In this document: piece by piece, positions 19,209 through 28,660 of the stretch
Layout: each line of letters begins with the position of its first letter
How positions within the stretch are numbered: position 1 is the stretch's first letter
NCBI GenBank assembly: GCA_030625885.1
Contig: DAOUPZ010000014.1
Location: 39,681 to 103,680 of the forward strand
DNA: 64,000 nucleotides
Direction of reading: 5' to 3'
Source: Clostridia bacterium
GTDB lineage: Bacteria; Bacillota; DAOUPZ01
Position numbers and translations under genes: made by a program
Notes under the pieces: generated by a model
Told to the model about the DNA's origin: nothing
Database searches by the model: none
What the model saw: the letters and a program-made list of their open reading frames with translations, nothing else

Positions 19209-19883
19209 TTATAGTGGTAATTGGTCTGGGTTGATAAGATAAGCTCGATAAACAATTTTTATATATTTTATCGTCCGTTTGATTAAGATATTAACTGGAT
19301 CATTAATTTCTTTATTTATAACCTTTGAAAGCATTCCATTATAAATAATCATCGTCATTTCATTGATCTCGAGAATATCTTCTCTATGTATGAAACCCTC
19401 ATCTGCACACTTGTTTAGTAATGTAGTAGCAGGGTCATAAATATTACTTTTTAGGAACATAGTAGAGATATCTTCATCTGAGTGCATTAATTCATCAGGG
19501 TAGATTTCATAATATTCCTTCACATAATCATTTATGGGTTTGTCTAATTTAGCAAAGAAAATTGCATTAGCAATATCTATATTATTAAATATATAATCAC
19601 AGAAACACTCCGTTACAATGAATTTTCTTTCTAAGGCGTTTTTGGCGGTTTTAATATAAGTTGGTAAAGTTTCACCATATTTGCGAATGGATTTCATTGC
19701 TGCTAAAAATACGAGATGATCCAAATTTTCAAAATAATTATAAAGGGTCGCAGCATTGTATCCTGCAATGTCTGCAATTTTCCGCACAGTAATGGTATCA
19801 ATACCTTCTTGATCAATAACTTGAGCAGTAGCATCAATAAAATAAGTTAATATTCTTTGTCTTTGAATTTCCTTTTTAGTCAT
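19209..19883 (-). CDS. TetR-family regulator (paralogue 1)
   Basis: 224 aa. The helix-turn-helix is at about residues 20-55 (TITVRKIADIAGYNAATLYNY) and the rest is a ligand-binding domain with no recognisable specificity. It is clearly paralogous to the second TetR gene at 20321-20995, of equal length, sharing TKKEIQR, the HTH and the C-terminal block KEINDPVNIL. Both point away from the reductase operon. A palindrome TCATAAGGGATTATGA (19927-19942) about 45 bases upstream could be its operator. Confidence 0.9.
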   Translation of the reverse strand: MTKKEIQRQRILTYFIDATAQVIDQEGIDTITVRKIADIAGYNAATLYNYFENLDHLVFLAAMKSIRKYGETLPTYIKTAKNALERKFIVTECFCDYIFNNIDIANAIFFAKLDKPINDYVKEYYEIYPDELMHSDEDISTMFLKSNIYDPATTLLNKCADEGFIHREDILEINEMTMIIYNGMLSKVINKEINDPVNILIKRTIKYIKIVYRAYLINPDQLPL

Positions 19884-20320
19884 AAATTATCCCACCATTT
19901 CCAGTAAAATCTATAGGCACATTATATCATAAGGGATTATGAAAATCAAAAAGAAGCAGATATCATATGATGAGTAATAACCCGCTGTCGCATAAAAAAG
20001 CAATAATATGTTAGCATTCAGCATAGTGAATATTATACCCAAATTAGTGATTATGATTCAAATATTTAACATATGTAATTTGATTTTTTATCGTTATTCT
20101 ATGCAAAAAAGTAAAAGTATTTTTGAACATAATGTAAATATAAAGGCAGAACATATATATATGTTCTGCCTTTATATTTACATTATGTTTGGTCTAATAT
20201 TACAAAATAGCAACAATTTATGTTGAATACTTTTGAAAATTTAGGGTAACTTAAGATCTAGATTTGCAACCCATATGTTAAGTTTTAGGGAACAAATTTA
20301 CCAAGGATTGATTAGCTTTC
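19884..20320. other. Region between the two tetR genes, with a 64-bp perfect palindrome
   Basis: No gene is supportable here; the one short open frame runs through the palindrome. The palindrome at 20126-20189 is perfect over 32 bp per arm with no loop. Its arm contains AACATAATGTAAATATAAAG and GCAGAACATA and it is centred on ATATATAT. It could form a long cruciform or act as a terminator. Confidence 0.7.
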
Positions 20321-20995
20321 TTATAAGGATAATGGGTTGGGATCTTTGAGATAACCCTGAAAACATATTTTTATATATTTAGTGGTTCTTTCGACTAAAA
20401 TGTTAACAGGATCATCAATTTCTTTATTTATGATCTTAGAAAGCATCCCCTTAAAAACTAGCATAATCATCTCATTAAGTTCAGCGAAATATTCTGAGGC
20501 AATTAAATCTTCAGCAACACATTCCTCTAATAAAACAGCATTACGATCATAAAGATTACTCTTTAAAAGCATGGTATTAATATGTTCATCTGAATTCAAT
20601 AATTCTTCTGGATAGGTTTCATAATATTCTTTGATATAGTCATGAAAAGGATTATTTAGCTTAGCAAAGAAAATAGCATAATATATCTTGGGATTATTAA
20701 ATGAATGATTTAAAAAACATTCCCATATGAGTAAATTCCTTTCATATGCATTTTTAGCATCTGAAATATAACCTGGCAAATCTTCAGCATAAGATCGAAT
20801 AAATTTCATGGCTGCAAGAAATTTTAAATGATCTACACTTTCAAAATAATTATAGAGGGTTGCACTATTGTACCCAGCAATATCACCAACCTTCCTTATG
20901 GTAATAGCATCAATATCTTCTTCCTGAATGATTTGTGCTGCAGCATCAATAAAATATGTTAACATTCGTTTCCTTTGTATTTCTTTTTTTGTCAT
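20321..20995 (-). CDS. TetR-family regulator (paralogue 2), divergent from the reductase operon
   Basis: 224 aa with the HTH at about residues 20-55 (AITIRKVGDIAGYNSATLYN). It resembles the neighbouring TetR along its full length and looks like a tandem duplication. It is divergent from the reductase operon at 21376, with 380 bases between, so it is the better candidate for a regulator of that operon. A direct repeat in its upstream region (21039-21075) could be the binding site. Confidence 0.9.
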   Translation of the reverse strand: MTKKEIQRKRMLTYFIDAAAQIIQEEDIDAITIRKVGDIAGYNSATLYNYFESVDHLKFLAAMKFIRSYAEDLPGYISDAKNAYERNLLIWECFLNHSFNNPKIYYAIFFAKLNNPFHDYIKEYYETYPEELLNSDEHINTMLLKSNLYDRNAVLLEECVAEDLIASEYFAELNEMIMLVFKGMLSKIINKEIDDPVNILVERTTKYIKICFQGYLKDPNPLSL

Positions 20996-21375
20996 GTATT
21001 ATCCCACCATTTCCATTATTTTTTATAAGTACAATTTTAACATAATAAGTATTATATTAACATAATAAGTATTATTTTACCAGTATAAATCATAAAGCGT
21101 AAATCCTTCATGATTTAGCGTGAACATTATAGCTTATTAGAAATAAATTTGTCAAGTTTATGATGTATAGATAATTGTTATTAAGGATAAAATTTTAATA
21201 ATAAACATTTATAATCTCTATTGCAATATAATCATGATTATGTTATACTCATGGTAGTTAATTAATCAACTGTTAAAAGTAATAATAAATTGTTTAATTT
21301 GGAAATGATTTTTTATTGCGCTTTTAACCGATCCAATTAATTCCTAATCATTTAAATCTGAAAGGAGTGTAAAGT
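20996..21375. promoter_or_regulatory. Divergent promoter region of tetR and the reductase operon
   Basis: The 15-mer CATAATAAGTATTAT occurs at 21041-21055 and again at 21061-21075, a period of 20 bases (two helical turns), which would suit tandem operator sites. The rest is AT-rich with TGTTATACT near 21240 as a possible -10 for the operon. I saw no glycine riboswitch. Confidence 0.5.
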
Positions 21376-22701
21376 GTGAAGTTAGAGGTTGGTAATTTTT
21401 ATGTTAAAGACGTTGTCTTTGGGGATGAAACGAAGTATGAAAATGGTATTTTGACAATCAACAAACAAGAAGCTATTGATTACGTAAAAGAAGATGAACA
21501 CATCACAGACATCGACATCGTCATTGCAAAACCAGGAGACAGTATCCGTATTGTGCCTGTTAAGGAAGCGATTGAGCCAAGATGTAGAGTGGCAGGTGGA
21601 CCGGTATTTCCCGGTGTAACTGGGGATTTACAGCAAGCAGGAAATGGTAGAACTCACGCGTTGAAAAACACAAGTGTTTTAGCAGTAGGTAAACACTGGG
21701 GGAGTTTTGGTGATGGGCTCATTGATATGAGTGGTGAAGGGGCAAAATACACTTACTACTCTCAATTAATGAATATCTGCTTGGTAGTAGATACGGATGA
21801 AGAATTTGAAAGATATGAACAACAAAAGAAAAACCGTGCATTAAGATGGGGTGCAATGCGTTTATCTGAATATATTGGAAATTGTACTAAAGACTTACAA
21901 CCTGAAGAAATTGAAACATATGAATTAGAGCCAGTAACAAAACGTTCTAAAGAAGTAAATGACTTACCTTCCGTTGTTGTCGTATTACAACCACAATCAC
22001 AAATGGAAGAATTGGGATACAATGACTTAAATTATGGGTGGGATTGCAACCGTATGTTACCTACCTTCATGCATCCAAATGAAGTATTAGATGGTGCTAT
22101 GATTTCCGGTAGTTTCATGCCATGTTCTTCAAAATGGTCAACTTACGATTTTCAAAACTTCCCAATTATTAAGAGATTATACAAGGAACACGGTAAAACA
22201 GTTAATTTCTTGGGTGTTATCATGTCCAACTTGAATGTTGCATTGGAGCAAAAAGAAAGAGCAGCAATCTTTGTAGCACAAATGGCAAAATCATTAGGTG
22301 CGGATAGTGCTATCCTAGCAGAAGAGGGATACGGTAATCCGGATGCGGACTTTATCGGTTGTTTCGTAGCACTAGAAGATGCAGGTGTTAAAACGATAGG
22401 ATGTACCAATGAATGTACAGGTAGAGATGGTAATTCTCAACCACTTGTTACTTTAGATGAAAAAGCAAATGCTATTGTATCTTGTGGTAACGTTTCCGAA
22501 CTCATCGAATTACCTCCTATGGATACGGTAGTTGGTGAATTACAAGCGTTAGCAAGAGACGGTTTATCCGGAGGATGGGCTGGCGATGAAATATTAGGAC
22601 CTTCTGTTAGAGAAGATGGTTCAATTATCTTGGAAAATAACTCAATGTTTTCAGGTGATCAGGTAGTAGGATGGTCACCGAAGACAATGAAAGAATTTTA
22701 A
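21376..22701 (+). CDS. grdI: Glycine/sarcosine/betaine reductase protein B, alpha/beta proprotein (betaine type likely)
   Basis: 441 aa proprotein of the GrdE/GrdG/GrdI family, which in studied members is cut at a cysteine to give two subunits, one with a pyruvoyl group that binds the amino substrate. It starts at GTG 21376 behind AAAGGAG with MKLEVGNFYVKDVVFGDETK. The block VLDGAMISGSFMPCSSKWST (near residue 240-255) is where I would expect the cut. Substrate class cannot be fixed from sequence alone; the adjacent BCCT carrier and the partner subunit favour betaine (GrdI) over glycine (GrdE). Confidence 0.85.
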   Translation: MKLEVGNFYVKDVVFGDETKYENGILTINKQEAIDYVKEDEHITDIDIVIAKPGDSIRIVPVKEAIEPRCRVAGGPVFPGVTGDLQQAGNGRTHALKNTSVLAVGKHWGSFGDGLIDMSGEGAKYTYYSQLMNICLVVDTDEEFERYEQQKKNRALRWGAMRLSEYIGNCTKDLQPEEIETYELEPVTKRSKEVNDLPSVVVVLQPQSQMEELGYNDLNYGWDCNRMLPTFMHPNEVLDGAMISGSFMPCSSKWSTYDFQNFPIIKRLYKEHGKTVNFLGVIMSNLNVALEQKERAAIFVAQMAKSLGADSAILAEEGYGNPDADFIGCFVALEDAGVKTIGCTNECTGRDGNSQPLVTLDEKANAIVSCGNVSELIELPPMDTVVGELQALARDGLSGGWAGDEILGPSVREDGSIILENNSMFSGDQVVGWSPKTMKEF

Positions 22702-22715
22702 GGGGGGTGCGATAA

Positions 22716-24029
22716 ATGAAAAAAGCTATTCTATATATCAACCAGTTTTTCGCAGGAATCGGTGGAGAAGATAAAGCTGATTACGCGCCTGAAATAAGAG
22801 CAGAATTAGTTGGTCCGGCAATGGAACTCGATAAAAGATTACAAAATGCTGAAGTAACACATACAATTATCTGCGGGGACAACTTCATGGGTTCAAAGAC
22901 AGAAGAAGCAGTTGAAGAAATCCTTGGATTCTTAGCAGATAAAGAATTTGATATCTTCTTTGCAGGTCCAGCTTTCCAGGCAGGTCGATACGGTAGTGCG
23001 TGTGGTCATATTTGTAAAGCTGTAAAAGAAAAATTTGGTGTACCTATTATTTCTTCCATGCATGAAGAAAACCCTGGAGTAGATATGTTCAAGAAAGATA
23101 TGATTATCTTCCCAAGTGGTAAAAGTGCAGCAGCAATGAGAAAAGATGTAAAGAAAATTGCTGCATATGGGGACAAGGTATTGGCTGGTGAAAAACTTGG
23201 CAATGCAGAAGAAGAAGGATATTTTGTAAGAGGCATCAGACATCAGGAATGGTTAGAAGATGCTACACCGGCAGCAGATCGTGTTATCGACATGTTGCTT
23301 AAAAAAATTAAGGGTGAATCCTTTAAAACTGAATTGCCTATTCCAAAATTGGACAGAGTACCGATTGCACCTGCAATTAAGGATTTAAGTAAAGCAACTG
23401 TTGCAATTGCTACTTCAGGTGGTATTGTTCCTGTGGACAATCCGGATAGAATTCAATCTGCTTCCGCTACTAGATGGGGAAGATACAGTGTCGAAGGTAT
23501 GGAACGTTTGGAAGCTGGTGTATTTAAAACGATTCATGCAGGTTATGATCCGGCAGCAGCGGACGCAGATCCTAACGTATGTGTGCCGATTGATGCAATG
23601 AGAGCTTTTGAAAAAGAAGGAAAAATCGGTAGATTACATGAGTACTTCTATACGACTGTTGGAACAGGAACGACTCAAGCAGAAGCAGCTAGAATGGGTC
23701 AGGAAATGGTGGAATACTTCAAGAATGAAGGCGTTGACGCTGTTATTCTAACCTCTACCTGAGGTACCTGTACTCGTTGTGGAACAACGATCGTAAAAGA
23801 AATTGAGAAAGCTGGCATTACAGTTGTCCAAATGGCTAACCTTATTCCGGTTGCTAAGACAGTAGGGGCGAACAGAATGGTACCAACCATTTCTATTCCA
23901 TATCCATTAGGAGACCCTGGTACAAGCAAGGAAGAACAATGGAAGTTAAGATATCATAGAGTAGGCGTAGCATTGGATGCATTAGCTATTGATGTTAAAG
24001 AACAAACTGTATTTAAAGTAAAAATATAG
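22716..24029 (+). CDS. grdH: Glycine/sarcosine/betaine reductase protein B, selenoprotein subunit (betaine type likely)
   Basis: 437 aa including selenocysteine 349, encoded by TGA at 23760-23762 in the context LTSTUGTCTRCGTTIV. The U-x2-C-x2-C motif is the active site of the gamma subunit of protein B. The frame is uninterrupted on both sides. The N-terminus (AILYINQFFAGIGGEDKADY and the later THTIICGDNFMGS) looks more like betaine-reductase GrdH than glycine-reductase GrdB, in my recollection of the families. It reductively cleaves the C-N bond and hands a carboxymethyl group to the selenium of GrdA. Confidence 0.88.
23760..23789 (+). promoter_or_regulatory. UGA codon and SECIS-like hairpin in the protein B selenoprotein gene
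   Basis: After the TGA, CGTTGT (23775-23780) pairs with ACAACG (23784-23789) around the loop GGA. Spacing and the G at the start of the loop fit a bacterial SECIS. Confidence 0.65.
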
Positions 24030-24070
24030 CTTAGAACATCTGTATTGATTGATTATTATTAATGGTAAAG

Positions 24071-24098
24071 AGCGGCGGGTATTAATCTGCCTGCCGCC
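24071..24098 (+). promoter_or_regulatory. GC-rich hairpin between protein B and thioredoxin genes
   Basis: CGGCGGG pairs with CCTGCCG (one G-U) in an otherwise AT-rich spacer. No T-run follows. It may set relative expression by processing or partial termination within the operon. Confidence 0.4.
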
Positions 24099-24137
24099 TA
24101 AAATAAATATTTTTACTTATAAAGGAGGCAGGTTAAC

Positions 24138-24455
24138 ATGTTAGCAGTAGACAAAAGCACATTTGAAGCAGAAGTATTACAAGCAGAAGGATATGTATTA
24201 GTAGACTTCTGGAGTGAAGGTTGTGAACCTTGTAAAGCATTGATGCCTGATGTTGTAGCACTTTCTGAAAAATACGAAGGCAAAATGAAATTCTGTAAAT
24301 TAGATACAGGTAAAGCAAGAAGGTTGGCCATTAAACAAAAAGTTTTAGGTTTACCAACTCTTGCAATTTACAAAGATGGCGAAAAGATAGATGAAGTAAC
24401 AAAAGATGATGCTAATATTGAAAACATTGATAACTTGATCAAGAAATATATTTAA
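24138..24455 (+). CDS. trxA: Thioredoxin of the reductase system
   Basis: 105 aa thioredoxin with the redox motif GCEPCKAL, the C-x2-C variant seen in thioredoxins encoded with glycine/betaine reductases. It reduces the oxidised GrdA or protein B after each turnover. [12 protein letters not shown] holds the cis-proline. It starts behind AAAGGAGG. The partner thioredoxin reductase is usually adjacent but is not in this window. Confidence 0.93.
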   Translation: MLAVDKSTFEAEVLQAEGYVLVDFWSEGCEPCKALMPDVVALSEKYEGKMKFCKLDTGKARRLAIKQKVLGLPTLAIYKDGEKIDEVTKDDANIENIDNLIKKYI

Positions 24456-24659
24456 TATCTAAATTAAAGATTTTGTATCTTCACCTAAATGTTGTTGACT
24501 TGAAATCATATTTTAAATACGAACAAGCATATATAAAATACTTCCACAGTAATCTTTCCGCTTTTTATTATATTTGGTTATTTGTTGATTACAGGCTTAG
24601 GTGTTGAGACAAGATTAATATATATATATATCAAAAAACAAAAAGAGAGGAAGATGAAC

Positions 24660-25130
24660 ATGGGCTTTTATGATGGTAAAAAAGTGATCATCGTTGGTGA
24701 CCGCGATGGTATACCAGCCCCAGCGGTAGAAGAGTGTTTAAAAGCTACCGGCGCAGAAGTGGTATTTGCATCCACAGAATGCTTCGTCTGAACGGCTGCT
24801 GGTGCAATGGATTTGGAAAATCAAAAGAGGGTAAAAGATTTCACTGAACAATACGGCGCAGAAAATATCGTTGTATTGTTAGGTGCAGCAGAAGCAGAAG
24901 CTGCAGGATTGGCTGCAGAAACTGTAACTGGTGGCGACCCTACTTTTGCAGGTCCATTAGCAGGAGTCTCGTTGGGACTCAGAGTGTATCACGTTGTAGA
25001 ACCAGAATTTAAAGGTGAAGTAGACGCAGATGTATATGAAGAACAAATTGGTATGATGGAAATGGTTCTTGATGTGGATAGCATCATTGACGAAATGAAA
25101 GAAATTAGAGACGAGTTTTGTAAATTTTAG
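24660..25130 (+). CDS. grdA: Glycine/sarcosine/betaine reductase complex selenoprotein A
   Basis: Small selenoprotein (156 aa) that carries the carboxymethyl group from protein B to protein C. TGA at 24789-24791 encodes selenocysteine in the invariant context [18 protein letters not shown]. Starting at ATG 24660 puts it at residue 44, the position in characterised GrdA; ATG 24654 is an alternative two codons earlier. [18 protein letters not shown] and [17 protein letters not shown] are conserved family blocks. A terminator follows, so grdC and grdD are not downstream in this operon. Confidence 0.97.
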
Positions 25131-25149
25131 CCTTTGAGGGATAAAGTTT

Positions 25150-25180
25150 AAAAGGGTGATGTATTTATCACCCTTTTTTT
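25150..25180 (+). terminator. Terminator after grdA
   Basis: AAAAGGGTGAT (25150-25160) pairs with ATCACCCTTTT (25167-25177), loop GTATTT, then T-run. Confidence 0.9.
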
Positions 25181-25275
25181 AAAAATATATTTGTTTTTCT
25201 ATAAATAATTTATTGTTTAAAGAATGAAATATAAGTAAGTTACCCGTATTTTATTAAGAAACAATGATAGTTATA

Positions 25276-25317
25276 ATGATGGAGAAGGTATTCCCCCACC
25301 CCCGCCTTCTCCATCAT
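25276..25317 (+). promoter_or_regulatory. Hairpin with C-rich loop upstream of the BCCT gene
   Basis: ATGATGGAGAAGG (25276-25288) pairs perfectly with CCTTCTCCATCAT (25305-25317). The loop TATTCCCCCACCCCCG is strikingly C-rich for this AT-rich DNA. No T-run follows. It lies 118 bases before the transporter start and could be a terminator remnant or a protein-binding leader hairpin. Confidence 0.5.
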
Positions 25318-25434
25318 CAAGACGCAGTAGCTTATATTTTTAAAAAATTACTAATAATGAATGACAAACATACTTAATAATTTAATTAAGTACTTAGGCA
25401 TTATTTGATAATATTCATATGAGGAGGAAACACT

Positions 25435-26928
25435 TTGGAAAACGTAAAAAAGAAAGATAATAAAGTGTTTTATATTTCGCTTGTCATCTCATTTGCAATC
25501 GTAGGATGGGGTATACTGTTCCAGGAAAACTTTGCAGCATCTGCAAATTGGCTCTTGGGATTTTTATCAACAAACTTTGGCTGGGCATATTTGCTTTCTA
25601 TGTTTATTTTTGTATTATTTGCTTTGTCACTGGCTTTTAGCAGGTATGGAAACATTAAATTAGGTCCGGATGATTCAGAACCGGAGTTCAGTACAACTTC
25701 ATGGTTTGGTATGCTCTTTGGGGCAGGCATGGGAATTGGACTTGTATTTTGGGGTGTTGCAGAACCGGTATCCCATTATTTAAACCCATCTAGTGGAATA
25801 GAAGCTGGATCAACGGCATCAGCAAATTTCGCTATGAAAGCGTCCTTTATGCATTGGGGCTTTCATCCTTGGGCTAACTATGCTATTATTGGCCTTGCTT
25901 TGGCTTACTTCCAGTTTAGAAAAGGAAAGCCAGGATTGATTAGTAGTATCTTTATTCCATTGCTTGGTGAAGAACGGGTTCAGGGCCCTATAGGGAAAAC
26001 CATCGATGTTCTAGCTGTTTTTGCAACAGTTGCCGGCGTTGCAACTTCTCTAGGTATGGGAACACTACAAATCAATAGTGGTTTGAAATATTTATTTAAT
26101 ATACCCGAAACACAAACAGTACAAGTAATGATTATTGCAGTAGTAACTGTCATATTTATATGGACAGCAGTAAGTGGGATTGATAAGGGGATAAAAGTAC
26201 TGGGTGATATCAATTTGGTTTTGGCATCCGCTCTGTTGCTTCTTACCTTTATTATTGGTCCTACACTGACATCTGTTAATTCATTTATCAATGGCCTGGG
26301 AAGTTATATGGGCGACTTCATTCACCAAAGTTTACACATTGAACCTTTTGGAGATAACACCTGGCTAAGTGGCTGGACGATCTTCTACTGGGCTTGGTGG
26401 ATTGCCTGGGCACCATTCGTTGGAACCTTCATTGCCCGTATTTCTAAAGGTAGAACCATTCGGGAATTTATTGGCGGGGTAATATTGGCGCCTGCGCTGG
26501 TTTCCTTTATATGGTTTGCCACCTTTGGTTCTTTGGGAATTAAACTTGCGGAAAAGATTGGAATAGCTGCGTTGACAGATATCGTGAGTGCACCGGAAAC
26601 GGCATTATTTGCAGTATTGAAAAGCTATCCTTTGACAGGTGTTTTATCTTTTATTACAATTGTTCTGCTATGTACTTTCTTTATCACATCTGCCAATTCA
26701 GCAACCTTTGTGCTGGGGATGTTGAGTTCTAATGGTGATTTGAACCCAACTAATAAGCGGAAAATTATTTGGGGACTTGTTCAATCTCTATTGGCAACTT
26801 CCTTATTGCTTGCGGGTGGATTGAAGGCTCTGCAGACAGCATCGGTTGCAGCCGCTTTCCCATTCATTTTCATTATGATATTTGCTTGTGTATCAATAAT
26901 TAAAACATTAAAGCAAGAAGAGGTTTAA
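25435..26928 (+). CDS. BCCT-family betaine/carnitine/choline transporter
   Basis: Membrane carrier of 497 aa with about 12 hydrophobic helices. The family core FGAGMGIGLVFWGVAEPVSHY, the aromatic box FYWAWWIAWAPFVGTFIARIS and KGRTIREFI are present. It starts at TTG 25435 behind GAGGAGG. Location behind the reductase genes suggests uptake of betaine as electron acceptor substrate more than for osmotic protection. The long regulatory C-terminal tail of osmosensing members such as BetP is absent, which fits that role. Confidence 0.92.
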   Translation: MENVKKKDNKVFYISLVISFAIVGWGILFQENFAASANWLLGFLSTNFGWAYLLSMFIFVLFALSLAFSRYGNIKLGPDDSEPEFSTTSWFGMLFGAGMGIGLVFWGVAEPVSHYLNPSSGIEAGSTASANFAMKASFMHWGFHPWANYAIIGLALAYFQFRKGKPGLISSIFIPLLGEERVQGPIGKTIDVLAVFATVAGVATSLGMGTLQINSGLKYLFNIPETQTVQVMIIAVVTVIFIWTAVSGIDKGIKVLGDINLVLASALLLLTFIIGPTLTSVNSFINGLGSYMGDFIHQSLHIEPFGDNTWLSGWTIFYWAWWIAWAPFVGTFIARISKGRTIREFIGGVILAPALVSFIWFATFGSLGIKLAEKIGIAALTDIVSAPETALFAVLKSYPLTGVLSFITIVLLCTFFITSANSATFVLGMLSSNGDLNPTNKRKIIWGLVQSLLATSLLLAGGLKALQTASVAAAFPFIFIMIFACVSIIKTLKQEEV

Positions 26929-26937
26929 TGATATAGT

Positions 26938-26980
26938 AAAACAAAGAAGGTGTAAACTTAGTTTACACCTTCTTTGTTTT
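26938..26980. terminator. Terminator after the BCCT gene
   Basis: A 20-bp perfect stem, AAAACAAAGAAGGTGTAAAC (26938-26957), with its complement at 26961-26980, loop TTA. The right arm ends in TTTT. Confidence 0.85.
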
Positions 26981-27356
26981 AGAGTCAGAAAGCATAAGTT
27001 TATAATGAAATTTTGTGCATGGCATGGTTATATCTTCAGCTTATATATCGACAATATAGGTTTCAAATATAGATAATCTTAAAGCTGATAAGAAAATAAA
27101 AATTAAGACAAATATGTGGAAAATCTTATTGACTTTTGAAATAAATATCGTTATTATAGTTACTGTAATTATTATAGTTAAACTTTAAGTTTACAAATAT
27201 TAAATAAAATTATATTTTTTTTGCCTAAAATGTTTAGAATTTGTAAATTTATAATTAAGTATTACTATTTCCTGGAATAAAATTAAAACGCTCAAACATA
27301 ATTACAAAAAGTATTAAAAAAATGCAGTTCATATAAAGAAAAGGAGGTTACAATTT
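26981..27356. other. AT-rich region upstream of the polyamine operon
   Basis: About 375 bases without a supportable gene. TTGACT at about 27130 followed by ATTATAGTTA-type sequences near 27155-27180 could hold the promoter. I see no clear riboswitch; an SAM or arginine leader was looked for and not recognised. Confidence 0.35.
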
Positions 27357-27782
27357 ATGAAAATTGAACAACTAGGCAGACATATTTTAGCTGAATTTTA
27401 TAACTGTGATAAGGAAATCCTAAACAATCACGATTTGATTGAAAAATATATGAAACAGGCAGCTATTGAAGCAAAGGCAACAATCGTCCAAAGTGTTTTC
27501 CATATGTTTAACCCCTGGGGCGTAAGCGGTGCAGTTGTTATTCAAGAATCACATCTAACCATTCATACATGGCCTGAATATGGATATGCGGCTGTCGATT
27601 TGTTTACATGTGGTGAGGAAGTAAATCCCTGGCTTGCGTTTGGTCATTTAGAAAAGAAATTAAAAGCAGAAAAAACGGAAACAAATGAAGTGCCGCGTGG
27701 TCTGGTAGATAAAATTAGAGCGTTTTCGGGAGAACAATTTGGAGAAATAACATTTAAACCAGAAAAAAAAGAGAATAACTAA
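27357..27782 (+). CDS. speD: S-adenosylmethionine decarboxylase proenzyme
   Basis: 141 aa pyruvoyl enzyme that supplies decarboxylated SAM for spermidine synthesis. Self-cleavage occurs before the Ser in [20 protein letters not shown], and the conserved FTCG motif with catalytic Cys follows. Small bacterial class 1B size. First gene of a four-gene operon with speE, speB and an arginine decarboxylase; strong AAAAGGAGG ribosome site. Confidence 0.96.
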   Translation: MKIEQLGRHILAEFYNCDKEILNNHDLIEKYMKQAAIEAKATIVQSVFHMFNPWGVSGAVVIQESHLTIHTWPEYGYAAVDLFTCGEEVNPWLAFGHLEKKLKAEKTETNEVPRGLVDKIRAFSGEQFGEITFKPEKKENN

Positions 27783-27805
27783 TATAAAAATCGAGGTGCT
27801 GAAAA

Positions 27806-28660
27806 ATGGAATTATGGTATACAGAAAATCATACAGATTATGCTCGTTTTTCTATGAAAGTAAAACAACATTTATTTACAGGTCAAAGTGATTTTCAGAG
27901 AGTAGATATTATAGAAACATATGAGTTTGGTAAAGTATTGACTATAGATGGATTGGTTATGGTAACTGAAAAAGATGAATTTATTTACCACGAAATGATT
28001 GCGCATGTTCCTTTGGCAACTAACCCCAATATTAAAAAAGTATTAGTCATTGGCGGTGGTGACGGTGGTACAGTTAGAGAATTGACACGCCATCATTCTA
28101 TTGAAAAAATTGATATGGTTGAAATAGATGAAATGGTGGTAAGGTCTTGCCAGAAGCACTTGCCGATCACCTCTGCAAAATTAGAGGATGAACGGGTAAC
28201 GTTATATTTTGAAGATGGCATTCAATTTGTTGAAGGAAAAGAAAACAGGTATGACTTAATCATCGTAGATTCTACAGATCCTATTGGTCCGGGGGAAGGA
28301 TTATTTACAACGGAATTTTATCAGAACTGCTATAAGGCACTGACCTCAGAGGGTATCTTAGTGAATCAAAATGAAAGCCCTTATTATGATCGAGATAAAA
28401 GAGAATTTCAGCGGGCCAATAAGAAGATTAAACGTATTTTCCCAATCTGTGAAGTCTATCAATTTCATATGCCAACGTATCCATCAGGACATTGGTTGTT
28501 TGGATTTGCATCCAAGAAACTTCATCCAATCCATGATTATCAGCCAGAAAGTTGGGTGGCACTTCAATTAAAAACAAAATACTATAATCCCGATTTACAC
28601 AAAGGTGCATTTGCGCTGCCCACCTATGTAAAGGAACTGATTAACAATGAAGAAGCGTAA
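27806..28660 (+). CDS. speE: Spermidine synthase
   Basis: Aminopropyltransferase of 284 aa that joins putrescine and decarboxylated SAM. The SAM-type fold shows VLVIGGGDGGTVRELTRH, and the catalytic region reads IIVDSTDPIGPGEGLFT; the gate-keeping NQNESPYY lies further on. Its stop codon lies inside the start of speB (14-base overlap), so translation is likely coupled. Confidence 0.96.
   Translation: MELWYTENHTDYARFSMKVKQHLFTGQSDFQRVDIIETYEFGKVLTIDGLVMVTEKDEFIYHEMIAHVPLATNPNIKKVLVIGGGDGGTVRELTRHHSIEKIDMVEIDEMVVRSCQKHLPITSAKLEDERVTLYFEDGIQFVEGKENRYDLIIVDSTDPIGPGEGLFTTEFYQNCYKALTSEGILVNQNESPYYDRDKREFQRANKKIKRIFPICEVYQFHMPTYPSGHWLFGFASKKLHPIHDYQPESWVALQLKTKYYNPDLHKGAFALPTYVKELINNEEA

Noticed and set aside
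20008..20226. 72-codon open frame between the tetR genes
   Set aside because: It passes through the 64-bp palindrome and has no family resemblance or ribosome site.
21376..24029. Firm naming as glycine reductase grdE/grdB
   Set aside because: The BCCT neighbour and the selenoprotein subunit sequence favour the betaine type; without a phylogeny the symbols grdI/grdH remain provisional.
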